NCBI RefSeq assembly: GCF_030272615.1
Contig: NC_081414.1
Coordinates: 825,186,896 to 825,250,895 of the forward strand
DNA: 64,000 nucleotides
Source of the DNA: Cryptomeria japonica
Lineage: Eukaryota; Streptophyta; Pinopsida; Cupressales; Cupressaceae
Direction: 5' to 3'
Both the position numbers and the translations under genes were made by a program. Shown here piece after piece: positions 1-11,265 of the stretch. The stretch's first letter is position 1, and each line of letters opens with the position of its first letter. A model generated the notes under the pieces. The model did not search any database and was not told the DNA's origin. It worked only from the letters and a program-made list of their open reading frames with translations.

Positions 1-2
1 AT

Positions 3-1295
3 GAGCATGTCAAGCAAGCTAAGGAAGAGAACCTTAGAGGAAAATTTGAAGACACGAGGATGGTTGAAGGAGAGACCATTCAATAATATGGCATAAGGAT
101 CAAGACTGTGGTTGGAGACATCAAGAGCACTGGTGGAACAATTGATGATGCCACCATTGTTAGTAAAGTTTTGAGATCATTGTTACCGGTCTATGCAATC
201 AGAGTTGCTGCTATCCAGGAGCTAAGGTCTATCAACAAAACCAAGGTATCCTTAGGCTCTATCATTGCAAAGTTGACAACATATGAGTTGAATAGCTATG
301 ATGGCAGTGTTCAGAAGACCGAGTCAACTTTTAGAGCATCTATTGCACCAACCAGAAAAGGAAAAGAAGTAAGTACAAGTTATGAATCCATACAAAGCAG
401 AGGTATGGATGATGAAGAGATTCTGATGGTGTTTGAAGCTCTTCTTTCCAAGAGACTTCCAAAAGGCACCGTAAAATACAGAGGTAAGCTTCCTTTAAAA
501 TGTTTTTCCTGCAATAAGATAGGACATATAGCTGTTAACTGTCCTAAAAATGACAATAAGGATAAAACAGAGAGGTTTAGAAAGTATAAAGGAGGAAGTA
601 GAAGAAATTGTCTTGTTGCAGTTGATGAAGGTGTTATTGATGAAGAATCCGAGGATGAAGAGAATGAAGACATAGTATTTGTAGAAGTGTCTGACAAGAA
701 AGCCCTTGTCTCTTGCATTGACAACTCTAATGAGTGGATTATTGATAGCGGGTGTTCTCACCACATGACTGGTGACCAGCGAAATTTTTTGTCTCTGGAA
801 GAATATGATGGAGGTGTTGTTCATTTTGGCAATGATGCACCATGCTTGGTAAAAGGTAAAGGATCCATCTCACTGAATGGAAAGAGCAATGCAGATGATG
901 TCTACTGGGTAGAAGGTCTTAAGCATAACCTTTTGAGTGTTGCTCAGCTAAATGACAAAGGACTCATTCTGGAGTTCAAAGGTGGAGTCTATAGTATAAT
1001 TGGAAAGAGTGGTGAACTTATTGCCACTCGTAAGCAGACTAGAGGTAACTTATTTAAGTTGAATGCCAAGATTAGTCAGTGTCTAATGGCGAAGTTTGAT
1101 GACAGTTGGATATGGCATAGGAGACTTTGTCATATGAATTTTGATAATATTGTAAAAGTGAGTAAGATAAAGGCAGTAAGAGGATTGCCTTTGCTGAACA
1201 AATTGGAGAATTCTTTATGTAGAGAATGTCAACTTGGGAAGATGTCTTCCTCAACTTTCGAAGGTAAGTCTTTTTTCAGCAGAAAACAAACTTGA
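3..1295 (+). pseudogene. Copia 1 gag, protease and GAG-pre-integrase region (5' partial)
   Basis: The frame is open from position 3 apart from a TAA at 84-86, and continuous from 108 to 1295. It holds the C-terminal half of a copia gag (capsid-like helices), then a nucleocapsid CCHC knuckle at 501-542 (CFSCNKIGHIAVNC, spacing C-x2-C-x4-H-x4-C), an acidic linker rich in Glu/Asp, and a retropepsin site WIIDSGCSHHM with the catalytic Asp codon at 744-746. A GAG-pre-integrase segment follows (WHRRLCHMNF and later CRECQLGK, an HHCC zinc site). Gag would package the RNA and protease would cleave the polyprotein. The protein loses its frame just after CRECQLGK, before the integrase core. Confidence 0.9.
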
Positions 1296-2343
1296 TCTTG
1301 TGCATACCAATCTGTGTTGTCCAATGAAAACTAGAAGTATTTAGGGAGATAGGTATTTCATGATTCTTATTGATGACTACTCAAGAATGATGCGGGTCAC
1401 ATTCTTAAAAGACAAGTATGAGGCGTTTGGAAAGTTCAAAGCCTTTAGAGCATTAGTAGAGAAGGAAAGTGGTCAAAGGATAAAATGCCTAAGAACTGAT
1501 CAAGGAGGTGAATTCACTTCTAATGAATTCAACAAGTACTGTGAAGATAATGGTATCAAGAGGCAGTTGTTTGTCCCAAGGACACCACAACAGAATGGCA
1601 TAGCAGAAAGGAATAACAGGACTGTAGTTGAAGCAGCCAAAACAATGCTAATCCAAGGAAAGGTTGCTCACACTTTTTGGAGAGAAGCGGTGAGCACTGT
1701 AGTCTATACTATGAATCGGGTACTCATCAAGAAAGGTAAAGTTAAAACCCCTTATGAGTACTGGACCAGGAAGACTCCCATTGTGAGTTATTTTAGATTA
1801 TTTGATAGTAAGTGTTACATCAAGAGAGGTGAGCATCTGAGCAAGTTTGATGCTAAATGTGATGAAGGAATATTTTTGGGATATTCCACTAAGAGCAAAG
1901 CTCTCAAGTGCTACAACAATAGGAATCAGAAAATTGTTGAGAGTATCAATGTCAGGGTTGATGAATTCCCTGAGAAGCCTAAGGAAACCTACAGTGAGCA
2001 AGTGGAAGATGAACCGGGTGTAAGCTTCTGGGAACTATTTAAGAAAGAAACAAGCAAAGAACTAAGTGTTCTTGTACCGGTAGAAGTTGCAGTAAGTGAA
2101 GAAGAAGATGGAGAAGAAGAAGAAGAGGAAAAGCAAGTAGAACTAGCTAGAGTCATTCCTAGATATGTGAAATTACATCATGATCTGAAGCAGATCATAG
2201 GAGATAAAGATGCAAGGATACTCACAAGAAGAAAGGTGAAAGAAAACTCTTGCATGATTTCTGAATTTGAGCCTAAGACTACTAGAGAAGCACTTATAGA
2301 TGAAGACTGGATTAAGGCAATGGAAGAGGAGCTAGATCAATAG
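1296..2343 (+). pseudogene. Copia 1 integrase
   Basis: This is a retroviral-type integrase core, which joins element cDNA to host DNA. The open stretch starts at 1360 with LIDDYSRMM (first catalytic Asp), then RTDQGGEF (second Asp) and QQNGIAERNN (catalytic Glu), so the DDE triad is present. The usual copia C-terminal part follows (GSKCYIKR-like and GIFLGYS motifs), then a Glu-rich linker. The segment from 1270 to 1360 is out of frame with both sides, so there is a frameshift or small deletion near the integrase start. The frame ends at 2341-2343, where loss of about one base shifts the conserved EELDQ-IEKN junction. Confidence 0.88.
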
Positions 2344-3800
2344 AAAAGAATGCAACATGGTCTTTGATACCCAGACTAGAACACAAGAATGTCATAGGAA
2401 CCAAATGGGTCTTCAGGAATAAGCTGAATGAAGAAGGTACATTTGTAAGGAACAAGGCAAGACTTGTATGCAAGGGATATGCTCAAGAAGAAGGAGAAGA
2501 CTATGGAGAAACCTTTGCCCCAGTGGCTAGAATGGAAGGTGTTCGAATGCTACTTGTATTTGCAGCATTTAAGGGATTCAAGGTATACCAGATGGATGTG
2601 AATTTTGCGTTCTTGAATGGAATCCTAGAAGAAAAAGTGTATATTGAGCAACTAGATGGGTTTGCCTTATCAGAAGATAGTAACATAGTGTGTAGATTAG
2701 ACAAGGCCCTATATGGATTGAAACAAGCACCAAGGGCATGGTATGAATGATTACATTCTCATCTTGTGAAGATAGGATTTCAGAGAACAAGTGAGGACAA
2801 CATCTACCTAAAATTTGAAGGTGATTAGATTTTGATCTTTGCAGTGTTTGTAGATGACATAATCTTTGGAGGAGATGATGAAATGAGCCATGCATTTGCA
2901 GATGAAATAAATAAAGAGTTTGAAATGTCTCTGATTGGAGAGATAAAGTTCTTCATTGGTTTATAGATTTAGCAAATGAAAGAGGGTATCTTTATTACCT
3001 AGTCTAAGTATGTCAAAGAGGTATTGAAGACCTTTGGCATGGAGGAAAGCAAACCGGTTGGTACACCGATGGTGACCGGATGTAAATTGACTAAGGAAGA
3101 TGATTCAGTGTTGGTGAATGAGAAGGAGTATCAGTTAATGATCGGTAAGCTACACTATGTGGTACACAGCAGACCAAATATTGCTCATGCAGTGGGCATT
3201 GTGACTCGTTTTCAGAAAAGTCCAAGAGAATCCCACTTGGTAGCAGTCAAGAGGATTCTTAGATACCTGAAAGGAACACTTGATTATGGATTGTGCTATC
3301 CATACAATAGTGATTTTAATCTCAAAGTATATACAGATGCAGATTGGGGAGATAATGTGGATGACTGGAAGAGCACAACCAGTGGAGCGTTCTTTCTTGG
3401 TGGAAGACTAGTCTCATGGATGAGTAAGAAGCAGAGTTGTACTTCTTAGTCTACAGCTGAAGTGGAGTATGTGGCAGCATTTATGGACTACACTCAAGCA
3501 ATCTGGATGAAACATGTATTGGATGGTTTCAAAGTACCTATATCTAAACTGGTGAGTATTTTCTATAATAATACTAGTGCAATCAATATTTCCAAGAATT
3601 CAGTATTGCATGCTAGAACTAAGCACATTGAGCTCAAGTATCATTTCTTGAGAGAGAAGGTTCAAAACAAAGAGGTTGTATTACAACATGTTTCCAGTAA
3701 GGAGCAGCTAGCAGACATATTCACTAAGCCCTTACCGAAGACTACATTTACCTATTTAAGAGGTGAATTAGGGGTTCTGCCCCTTCATGAAGTAAACTAA
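2344..3800 (+). pseudogene. Copia 1 reverse transcriptase and RNase H
   Basis: One reading frame from 2364 to 3800 is interrupted only by stops (near 2748, 2826, 2964, 3000 and 3447). It contains RT signatures [38 protein letters not shown] and [12 protein letters not shown]. The active site FVDDIIFGG has its Asp pair at 2853-2858. RNase H follows with YTDADWGDNVDDWKST, a Glu in the STAEVEY motif and the copia C-terminal HVSSKEQLADIFTKPLP. The catalytic residues survive although the frame is broken, which indicates decay by point mutation rather than large deletion. The C-terminus lies about 250 bases before the LTR. Confidence 0.9.
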
Positions 3801-4050
3801 AGTTTTGTGCTCCACATCAGTCAAGTACTAAAGTGACAAATCTTACAAGGTTGATGTGTTGAAGGATGCTACTCCATAGGGGGAGTAGAAGAGTAGAGAA
3901 TGGAAGCTTGTGCCTCCACTTTGGCATTGTTGTCAAAGGGGGAGAAGATATTTGATAATGTATGATATGGGAGAAGATATCTGATGATGAAGATATATGT
4001 TATAGTTGCAATGCTACACTAAGTATTGCCATCAATGCCAAAGGGGAGAT
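3801..4050 (+). other. Copia 1 spacer with multiple polypurine tracts
   Basis: Between the pol stop and the LTR lie three purine-rich tracts: around 3877-3898 (ATAGGGGGAGTAGAAGAG), around 3935-3950 (TCAAAGGGGGAGAAGA) and the LTR-proximal one at 4037-4050 (GCCAAAGGGGAGAT). Only the last adjoins the LTR and would prime plus-strand synthesis. Clustered copies of this tract are characteristic of Sireviruses; their use here is inferred. Confidence 0.75.
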
Positions 4051-5479
4051 TGTTGGCATATGATGAATCGACATGATGATATGATGATAATATATGTTGT
4101 CATTGATGTCAATAAGTACAAGTGAACCAGTATGAAGATTGGAAGAAGTTGTTATTGATGTTCAAGTTGGAGAACCGATATGAAGAGATGTAGTGAACCG
4201 ATGTCAGGTTTTCACTAAGTGTGACTACCGGTTGGTAGTCTCAACTCTAGGGTTTCCGGTTTGGCAATCTAGCTTGTGTGATGCAACCGGTGACACTCTG
4301 TGATGAGTTAGCTAAGAAATAAGGATGAGATCGAGATGCCATGTTAGTTTTGTGCACGTGAAAGATTTCCTTGAGGATCTTGCATATGAAGATCGATTGC
4401 ATTAAATGTCTACCTCGAGAATGAACATTCTTCTTAGTAGTATGTGAAGAGAGCATGATGGGTTACTGATTTCTATGTGCGGTGAAGAATGGATGATGCA
4501 GAATAAATTGTGATATGTTTGGGATTGTTTTATTCTATGCAAAGTGTTTGAACGGTCAGGATTGGACCGCTTGTAATTGTAAACCTAAAATGTTTAGGGT
4601 TTAGGGTTTATGCTACTGACCTACTTGTTGTCTATAAGGTCGATGATGTTTGTTATTATGAGTGTTGGCAAATGTTGTGTTTTGTATCCGAGTGATGAGA
4701 TACTTACCAGACCATTGAGTGGAAAACTACAGAGTGTGATTTCAGAGTAGAGGAACTGAAAAGGATCTGCCTTAGCATGTAGTGTTGTTATCAGATCAGA
4801 GCTTTACCTATTGTCTTCTAACCATTTCAACAGTAGGAAAATCCCTTTACCGGGTAGCTTTAACAAGATTATTATAAATCCTCTAACCAGGTGACTCAAG
4901 ATCATTGAGTTCTTAAAATCCTCTAGCAAGGTAACCTTTAACAGGGTTTTAACCTTTAACAGGGTATATAGCCATCCCTTAACAGGGTGATCTTTAATAG
5001 GATCGGTTCCTAACAGAACCTTATTGTAAAGTCTTTAACCAGACCAGGCTCCTAATAGAGCGGACTTCAAAAGAGTTCAAAAACAAGCTTGTGGGTATTC
5101 ATCCCCACCGTGGTTTTTCCCATTTGGGTTTCCACGTGAAAAATCTATGTGTCATGAGTTGTGTATTTTTCATGTGATGATTGAGTATTCTTTGTTTAGG
5201 TGATTATGCATGCAAAGCTAATAGTTATGGTATTACTGATACAACACATGCATATGTATATTGGTGAAGTAGTTATCAAGTGTTGAATGATATTTGAAGT
5301 ATTCAGTTTTACTGGTTTAGATGTCTGAAGTCTTACTGTGTTTAACCAGTATTGCCATGGTTAAGTTCAGTGATGAAGACAACTGGTTATAATTGTTTTA
5401 ACTTGATAAGTTGTTGAGAAGTTTTTGTCTGTATTGATTCACCCCCCCTCTCAATACCAATTAGGGTATTTGTTGTTCA
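4051..5479 (+). repeat. Copia 1 3' LTR
   Basis: It starts TGTTGGCATATG directly after the polypurine tract. Near the end it has GATTCACCCCCCCTCTCA, a C-run block also found near the ends of the copia 2 and copia 3 LTRs, and a CCACCGTGGTTTTTCCC block shared with them. From about 4840 to 5090 it holds short degenerate repeats around CTTTAACAGGGT and CCTAACAGAACC. There is no ORF of note. The exact 3' end is uncertain (5479 or 5492) because the paired LTR is outside the window. Confidence 0.8.
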
Positions 5480-5599
5480 TCATTATTCACCAATATATAC
5501 ATATATGTATGTAAAATATATGCATATATAGTCTCTTAATATCTCTCTCTCCCTACTTCTCTCTCCCCCTTAGGACCCCACATAACCCCTAATGACATC
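5480..5599. other. Short pre-insertion DNA: AT and CT microsatellite plus first satellite bases
   Basis: A TATATACATATATG-like stretch is followed by CTCTCTCCC repeats, then by a satellite-like start (CCTTAGGACCCCACATAACC) at about 5568-5599. The last bases match the satellite at 22016 onward, so this is the left stub of the array that element A split. Confidence 0.75.
5595..5599. repeat. Target-site duplication of element A, left copy
   Basis: ACATC directly precedes the left LTR and is repeated right after the right LTR. Five bases is the usual gypsy duplication size. It lies inside a satellite monomer. Confidence 0.9.
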
Positions 5600-6440
5600 T
5601 GTATATGGTGAAAATGGATAACAATAATAACAATATTGAAAGGCTAAATGAATTCAACCACAAAACCCTAGCCTAACAATCAACAAAGATCCACCATAAC
5701 ATATGAAGATTACCTAAGACAATGCAAATCACATGAAATCACAAAGATTATACTATCACATGTCCAATAGGGTTTTGATGTTCATTCTTCCTATCTCCAT
5801 TGATCTTGTTTGATATATTTGCTCTCAGATTTTATGTGCACAAGAGCTCAACAAAGAACGGAATGTGGTTGCAAGTAGGATCGGAGTGTAGTCAATTGCA
5901 TAAAAGATGATTAGCATGAATGATTAGGATGATTGATTAGAATGCATAGAATGATTAGGATGAATGATTAGGGTGCATAGAATGATTAGGGTTTGATAAT
6001 GAAGGAAGCATCTCCTTATATAGAAGACACTATATGAAATGGAGGGATAAGATTGAGAGGTGTAAAAGGAGGTCGGCTATGATTAGAGGGTAGGTAAAAG
6101 AAATAATAAAATAATGAGAGGGGTAGGTAGTGTATGAATTAAGAGATGAATGACATGTGTCATGGGTAGAAAAGGCTAATGAATTAATTAAATAAATAAA
6201 GATTTATTTAATTAATAGAAGAAGTGGGATCAATTAAATAAATAAGATATTTATTTAATTTAGGAAAAGGATAATTTAAATAAATAAATGTATTTATTTA
6301 AATGAGAAATAAGGCTAGAAGAGGATAAATGAATTAATTAAATAAATAAGGATTTATTTAATTAATAGAAGAATTAGGCTTAGATAATTAAATAAATAAA
6401 ATATTTATTTAATTAGACTGGACAATTTTAGATGTCTACA
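5600..6440 (-). repeat. Element A left LTR (3' LTR in element sense)
   Basis: It is a near-identical direct copy of 21170-22010. The plus strand begins TGTATATGGTG and ends GTCTACA. The last part (6170-6420) is a set of AT-rich motifs built on AATTAATTAAATAAATAA, including short inverted arms. The LTR would contain promoter and polyadenylation signals, but I cannot place them with confidence. Confidence 0.95.
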
Positions 6441-6455
6441 TTTTGCCCCTCTTTG
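6441..6455 (-). other. Element A polypurine tract
   Basis: On the minus strand, CAAAGAGGGGCAAAA lies immediately next to the 3' LTR. The identical tract sits at the same place in element B (27131-27145). It is the expected primer for plus-strand DNA synthesis. Confidence 0.85.
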
Positions 6456-6959
6456 AGACAATGCGGCTTGTCGCGTTGTTTCAAAGAAGATAATATGAAC
6501 TGATACAGAGGGTCCCCAAAATGGGAATGAGATGCCCCCTCGAGAGATTGGATGAAAATGTCTGAAAAGATTGCAGACAATCTCTCGATAAGAAAGAAAG
6601 GCTAGAATGGACTGACCGGATAAAGTGACAGAGTCACGGGATAAAGAAGACTAACTCGGGAGGTGAGGGCTAGGGCTAGGGTAATCTATAAGATAGACCA
6701 CGGGGGAAAATACATCCTCATTGTCATCCACATGTCCACAAGAGCATATTGCAGAGCGAAAATAGAGCAGGAGCAGTCAGTAGTGATGGCTTTCACTCAC
6801 AGATTCGATCGCGTTCGCCGATTTCAGAGGCCAGCAGACGTAGGAGAGCCGGTAAGTACCACCAAACCTCCTCGTACTTTGACGCATTTAATTTTGTCAT
6901 TAATGCATGTCGAATAGGGTAATAAATGCGCTTAGACTAGGGTCCAAAAAGTGTCAAAA
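6456..6959. other. Element A 3' spacer, no gene seen
   Basis: Non-coding DNA between the polypurine tract and the 20-bp repeat array. The short open frames here have no recognisable domain and are not shared with element B. Confidence 0.6.
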
Positions 6960-7217
6960 AATGTCTAGGCGCGTCTGCATTGGTGCCAGGCGCGTCTATG
7001 TTTGTGCCAGGCGCGTCTATGTCTGGACCCGCGTCTGCGTCAATTGCGGCCGCGTCTGTGCTGTTCAGGCGCGTTTGTGCCAAGAAGGCACGTCTATGTT
7101 TACTAGGTGCATCTATGCAGAGCATAGGCACGTCTGTGTCAGGCAGGTGCGTCTGTGTTGTTCAGGCACGTCTATGCAGTCTTTGAGCACGTTTATGTCA
7201 TGTAAGCGCGTTTGTGT
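6960..7217. repeat. Array of about 13 degenerate 20-bp repeats (GGCGCGTCTATGT type)
   Basis: Units of 19-21 bp carry the core GCGCGTCTRTG, for example at about 6968, 6989 and 7010, decaying towards GCACGTCTATG further right. The reverse complement of this core (ACACAGACGCG) is the core of two arrays near the other end of the same element. The small open frames across it only reflect the repeat. Confidence 0.85.
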
Positions 7218-7347
7218 TTGAAAAGTATGAATTTGCATCTTCTAGGTCAAATCGGTAGTTTTGTGATGAACATACGCTGTCGATTGGATAAGCTGCTGAG
7301 AGGATACACTCAAGCAGGTCCTCTAGGAAGACTAGGATAGATCAAGG

Positions 7348-7623
7348 CACTTTGTGATGAACAGTGAGTACCAAGATAGAGTACTTTGTGATGAACAGGG
7401 AGTATTGAAATATGAGCAACACTTTGTGATGAACAGGGAGTGCAAATGTGAGTAACACTTTGTGATGAACAGGGAGTGTCACACACGTAGTACTTTGTGA
7501 TGAACAGGGAGTACCACTAGGATAAATAGCAACACTTTGTGATGAACAGTGAGTGTCACTAGGGTAGATAGCCATATGCATTTAGATAGCGAGTAGCATT
7601 TTGTGATAAACAGTGAATGCCAC
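7348..7623. repeat. Tandem repeat, seven units around TTTGTGATGAACAGGGAGT
   Basis: Seven units of roughly 35-60 bp share the core CTTTGTGATGAACAGKGAGT. They are separated by variable tails containing CACTAGGATAGATAGC-like sequence. Element B has a different tandem array in the equivalent place, between pol and the 3' LTR. No coding function is seen. Confidence 0.85.
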
Positions 7624-7668
7624 TATAACTAACATGATTGAGTTGTTTGACTGTAGGAGTATTTGCCG

Positions 7669-9576
7669 ATGCTAGAGCCATGAGAGAGATTCCCGTCGAC
7701 GCAGAGGTTGCGACCTAAGTTGTCGCTCGAGGACAGAGCTGCCATCGAGGAGATGGGTTTGAGACATGTGCTGTATGTGCTTGAGTTTCGGGCAAACATG
7801 GGTTTGCTGACTGCGCTGGCTGAGAGATAGCACTCTGAGACATGCACGTTTCATCTGCCGATGGGTGAGATGACAGTCACCCTGGAGGATGTATATAGGA
7901 TTATGAGAATACCAATCGATGGAGAGCTGATCCCATACGATCGAGATGGTGATAGAGAGGTCCTGAGATGAGTATTCCAGGACCCTGGACTAGAGATGAG
8001 GGCAGGACACGTGGCATGGGACACCATGACAGCCACCAGGTTAGCATTGTCGGCAGTGATCGGAGGAGCTATCAGTGGTTTCCTGTGTCCGAACAGGGCG
8101 ACACGGGGTTTGGCTGTGGGCTGGGGAGGAGCACTGGAGATGCTGGTGACACAACATACCAGATATGCCTGGGGACCATGTGTGTTGGCCCACTTGTATT
8201 ATGAGCTTCATCAGTTTGTTTATCATGGGTCAGTGGGATTGGGTTGAGGAGTTACCTTGCTGTAGGTATGGGCTTACGAGCATCTGCCGGTTACCCGACC
8301 GATACACTTCAGGGGCAGAGGTTATGGATGCAACTTTGTGCATTTGTATGATATGATCACATCGCAACCACGGATTGGCAGGCTAGAGAATTGGCGGCGG
8401 GTGATTGATGACATTGATGAGGTGATATGGCGACCTTATCTTGGTTGCAAGCAGTGGGAGGATGACGCAGTTGAGTTGCCGTACACCTTTCGGAGCAGGT
8501 ATTTGATTGGGCAGACGCCCTATGTGCTGGAGAGGCAGTTGGTAGACAGGATTGGCCGACAGTTTGGCCGGATTCAGAGGATGCCGCGAGGCTCAGGCAT
8601 GTATGCCCGCACAGTGAGAGATCAGGCACAGTTTGGGCCGTTGTTGTCGTATGATTAGGCAGTGACACAGTTGGTGGAGATGATACCTCTACCCTAGGAC
8701 ATGTGGCCAGAGATCGAGGATGCTGGCATGGATGCCGAGTATACAGCTTATTGGGCAGAGCATCTGTTCCCACGGTTGATAGATCCAGGAGAGGCACTGG
8801 AGGGAGATGGGGGGGGAGATGATGATGATGGTGGAGGTGATGGGGGTCGAGGCCGACGGAGGAGGAGGGGAGCAGTTGGAGAGAGGAGGGTGGCAGCTCG
8901 GAGGGAGGACAGTGAGGAGAGGCAGGCTCAGGTGGTGAGGGGTCGCGGTGGATTGCCGCTACAGGTACCAGCAGCACAGGGTCCTGGACAGGTATAGGCA
9001 TAGGGACAGGGATAGAGACAGGTACCAGTACAGATATAGGTACAGGCACAGGGGCAGGCACCTATACAGGGGGAGCCACAGGCAGAGGCAGAGGGGGATG
9101 ACCCAGTGGAGGCCGAGCTGCTAGATCTGAGGGAGATCTGCCCGGGCCAGGCAGATGAGATCCAGGAGCTGGAGAGGGAGAGGGATCAGCTCAGGGATAC
9201 TGAGCAAGAGCGGGATCAGGCTATCCAGCGCTACACAGAGGCTGAGACAGCACTGAGGGCAGGGAGACAAGCAGCTGAGGATACAGGGGTAGGATACGCT
9301 TATGTCCTGCGGGTAGGAGAGGAGATAGCCTATTAGAGAGACCTCTACTATGGTGTAGTGCCAGCAGATCAATGGGCGAGGAGCTTCCATAGACCGTTGC
9401 GTACAGTGACAGCTACGGGAGGGAGCCGGAGGAGACAGGCATCAAGTGGTGGGGTTATGAGTCCTCCACCACCACCAGATAGAGGAGACAGGAGGGATGA
9501 TCCTGGGGTGGGTCCCTCAGGGGCTCAGATTCCACCAAGGCTAGGTGGCTCCGAGGGAGGGAGTTCATCATAGCCT
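7669..9576 (+). pseudogene. Antisense plant mobile domain (PMD/MAIN-like) pseudogene inside element A
   Basis: One plus-strand frame runs from the ATG at 7669 to the TAG at 9574-9576, interrupted by about a dozen in-frame stops and no obvious frameshift. The N-terminal 330 codons resemble the plant mobile domain: motifs TFHLPMGEMTVTLEDVYRI and IPIDGELIP, then a helical core with WDTMTATRLALSAVIGG, YELHQFVYHG and a Trp/Pro-rich WRPYLGCKQW. Then come a Gly/Asp-rich stretch, an Arg-rich basic patch (8850-8930), a Gln/Pro-rich part and a coiled coil (9106-9300, ELERERDQLRDTEQERDQ). Several stops fall where Trp or Arg is expected (for example before HSETCTFH), consistent with C-to-T or G-to-A decay. 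It lies opposite to gag-pol between pol and the 3' LTR and is GC-richer than its surroundings. PMD proteins occur as host genes and within transposons. The function here is unknown. Confidence 0.82.
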
Positions 9577-11265
9577 TAGAGGGCTCCCTATGTATCAGTT
9601 TTGTACCATTTTTGTATTGTAGACACCTGCGGGTGCTTTTGTAGCCATATGATTTTGACATCATTGTATCATGACACTTTTGATTATATATATGAGATGA
9701 TTCATCTTTGCAGCAGCTATATGCATGTGTACCTATGTGATGAGATGTTCTTATGATGTATGTTTTATGCTATGGATGCAAATATGTATGTAATGCAATA
9801 TTTTTGTTCTTTTATGTTTTAAAATGTTATGCCAATGCAAATGTAAATGTATGAAGTGCAAATGAATATGATAATGTAAATGATTATTGTGCTAACAGGT
9901 GTTGTGTGCAGGATGTGATGTAGTTGTGATATCTATATGTATGTATGAAATGCTTATATGTGGTAATGCAGGTGTAACTACATGAAATGCAAATGTTTTT
10001 GGTGTGTCATTATACTCAGTCATGTGATAGCAGGCTATGCGGACTTGAGAAGGATGATGGAAGTCAATCAAGAAAGGGGGATGGAAGACAGAAGATATGA
10101 AAGTGAAAAGAGCTTCTTGTGCATTATCATCATTGAGCTTTGTTATGACAAGTAGGTTATGACAATCGAGGCATATGTTCGACCCAGAAAGTCATTGTAC
10201 CTATTTGCATGGAGATAAGACAGTCACAAACAAGGAATGCCCCAGTTCACACTAGACTCACAGTGTCCTCATATCCTTGGACAAGTCATAGCATTACTAA
10301 GAGACAATCCACAGACAACAAATATAAATAGGTGACGATACCCCATCCTCGCCTTTCTAGTCAAAGACATCCTGGAGATAGAATCTCTAGTCAGAGACAT
10401 CCTGGAAAAGCTAAAAGACATGTCACCAAAAAAGATGAAATCAAAAGAAAACCAAGACTCGACACCAACATCCACTGTAGTCCTCAAGTTTAGTGTCTCT
10501 TGTCACTTGTAGAAGTCTTATTTGATTGTGGTCACAATGTTTACTTTCACAGAAAGGATAGATAGCACTTGAACCATATGTTGTCTGAGTCTGTTGAAAG
10601 ATTTGATTTGTTGAAGCCCATTGTTGCTGCTGTCTCATCTGAAATTGATTGAATCCATGAAACTGATACTTTATTGCGGAGAAGATGAAACTTTATTGCG
10701 GATCTGTGATACAAATGCTGCTTTATTGCAGATTGTGTGCGGACAGACTGAAGGAAGCTGGAAGAAACTATACTCCTCGAAACATGTGATGTTCTCAGTT
10801 CCACACCCATCACTAGACATAGGATTTGCCTTAGCCATAGATAGGATTTGATTTATTATGGATTGAAAGGGAGGTTTATTATGAATGGCTAACCAATCTT
10901 GGGTAGATCAATAACAAGCCATGATGGGAATGGGTAAGTTTATTATGGATGAATAGGTTGTGAGTGTGTGTAGAGTGAAAGGATGAAAGTGAATCCTGAA
11001 GGAGGGAGGAGCAATGTCTCTACGCATGGCGCTGGTGACCCAATTTTCACCATGGTACTTGCCCAGGGCGCCACTGAAGTGGTTTTCATCGTTGGACGAA
11101 ATTATTTCTCTTTACTTTTTTCAATTTTTCAATGTTTTTTGTGTCACAAGGTGCCTGTTTGCCAGGTTTTCACCAAGTAACGATTTTTTATTTTTATGAT
11201 TTTTTTTTTGTATTTTTGAATTTTTTTGATTTTTTTGTATTTTGAAATTAGGATATTCCGAAGAG
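9577..11265. other. Element A spacer between PMD pseudogene and integrase, with a conserved block at 11050-11250
   Basis: The stretch is mostly AT-rich and non-coding. From about 11054 to 11250 it has TACTTGCCCAGGGCGCCAC, a T-rich run, AAGGTGCCTGTTTGCCAGG and CACCAAGTAACGATTTTT. The same elements in the same order occur in element B (about 28700-28850), directly beyond the integrase stop in both. The rest shows nothing I recognise. Confidence 0.7.

Larger units (their letters stand above)
1..5479 (+). mobile_element. Copia element 1, Sirevirus-like, left end outside the window
   Basis: The order gag, CCHC knuckle, aspartic protease, GAG-pre-integrase, integrase, RT, RNase H, polypurine tracts and LTR defines Ty1/copia. 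A spacer with several AAAGGGGGAGA-type purine tracts before the 3' LTR is a known Sirevirus hallmark. The window opens inside gag, so the 5' LTR, primer site and left target duplication are missing. The coding part has many stops and at least two frameshifts. The right end is taken at TTGTTCA (5479); ATTCACCA, ending at 5492, is an alternative because no target duplication can be tested. Confidence 0.9.

Noticed and set aside
6663-7221. Plus and minus ORFs over the GCGCGTCTATG array
   Set aside because: Composition is dictated by the 20-bp repeat (Cys/Val/Arg or Asp/Ala periodicity) and all frames are equally open.
8357-9061. Minus-strand 234-codon Pro/His/Leu-rich ORF
   Set aside because: Shadow of the plus-strand PMD frame; the low-complexity composition comes from the Gly/Asp/Arg-rich plus-strand coding.
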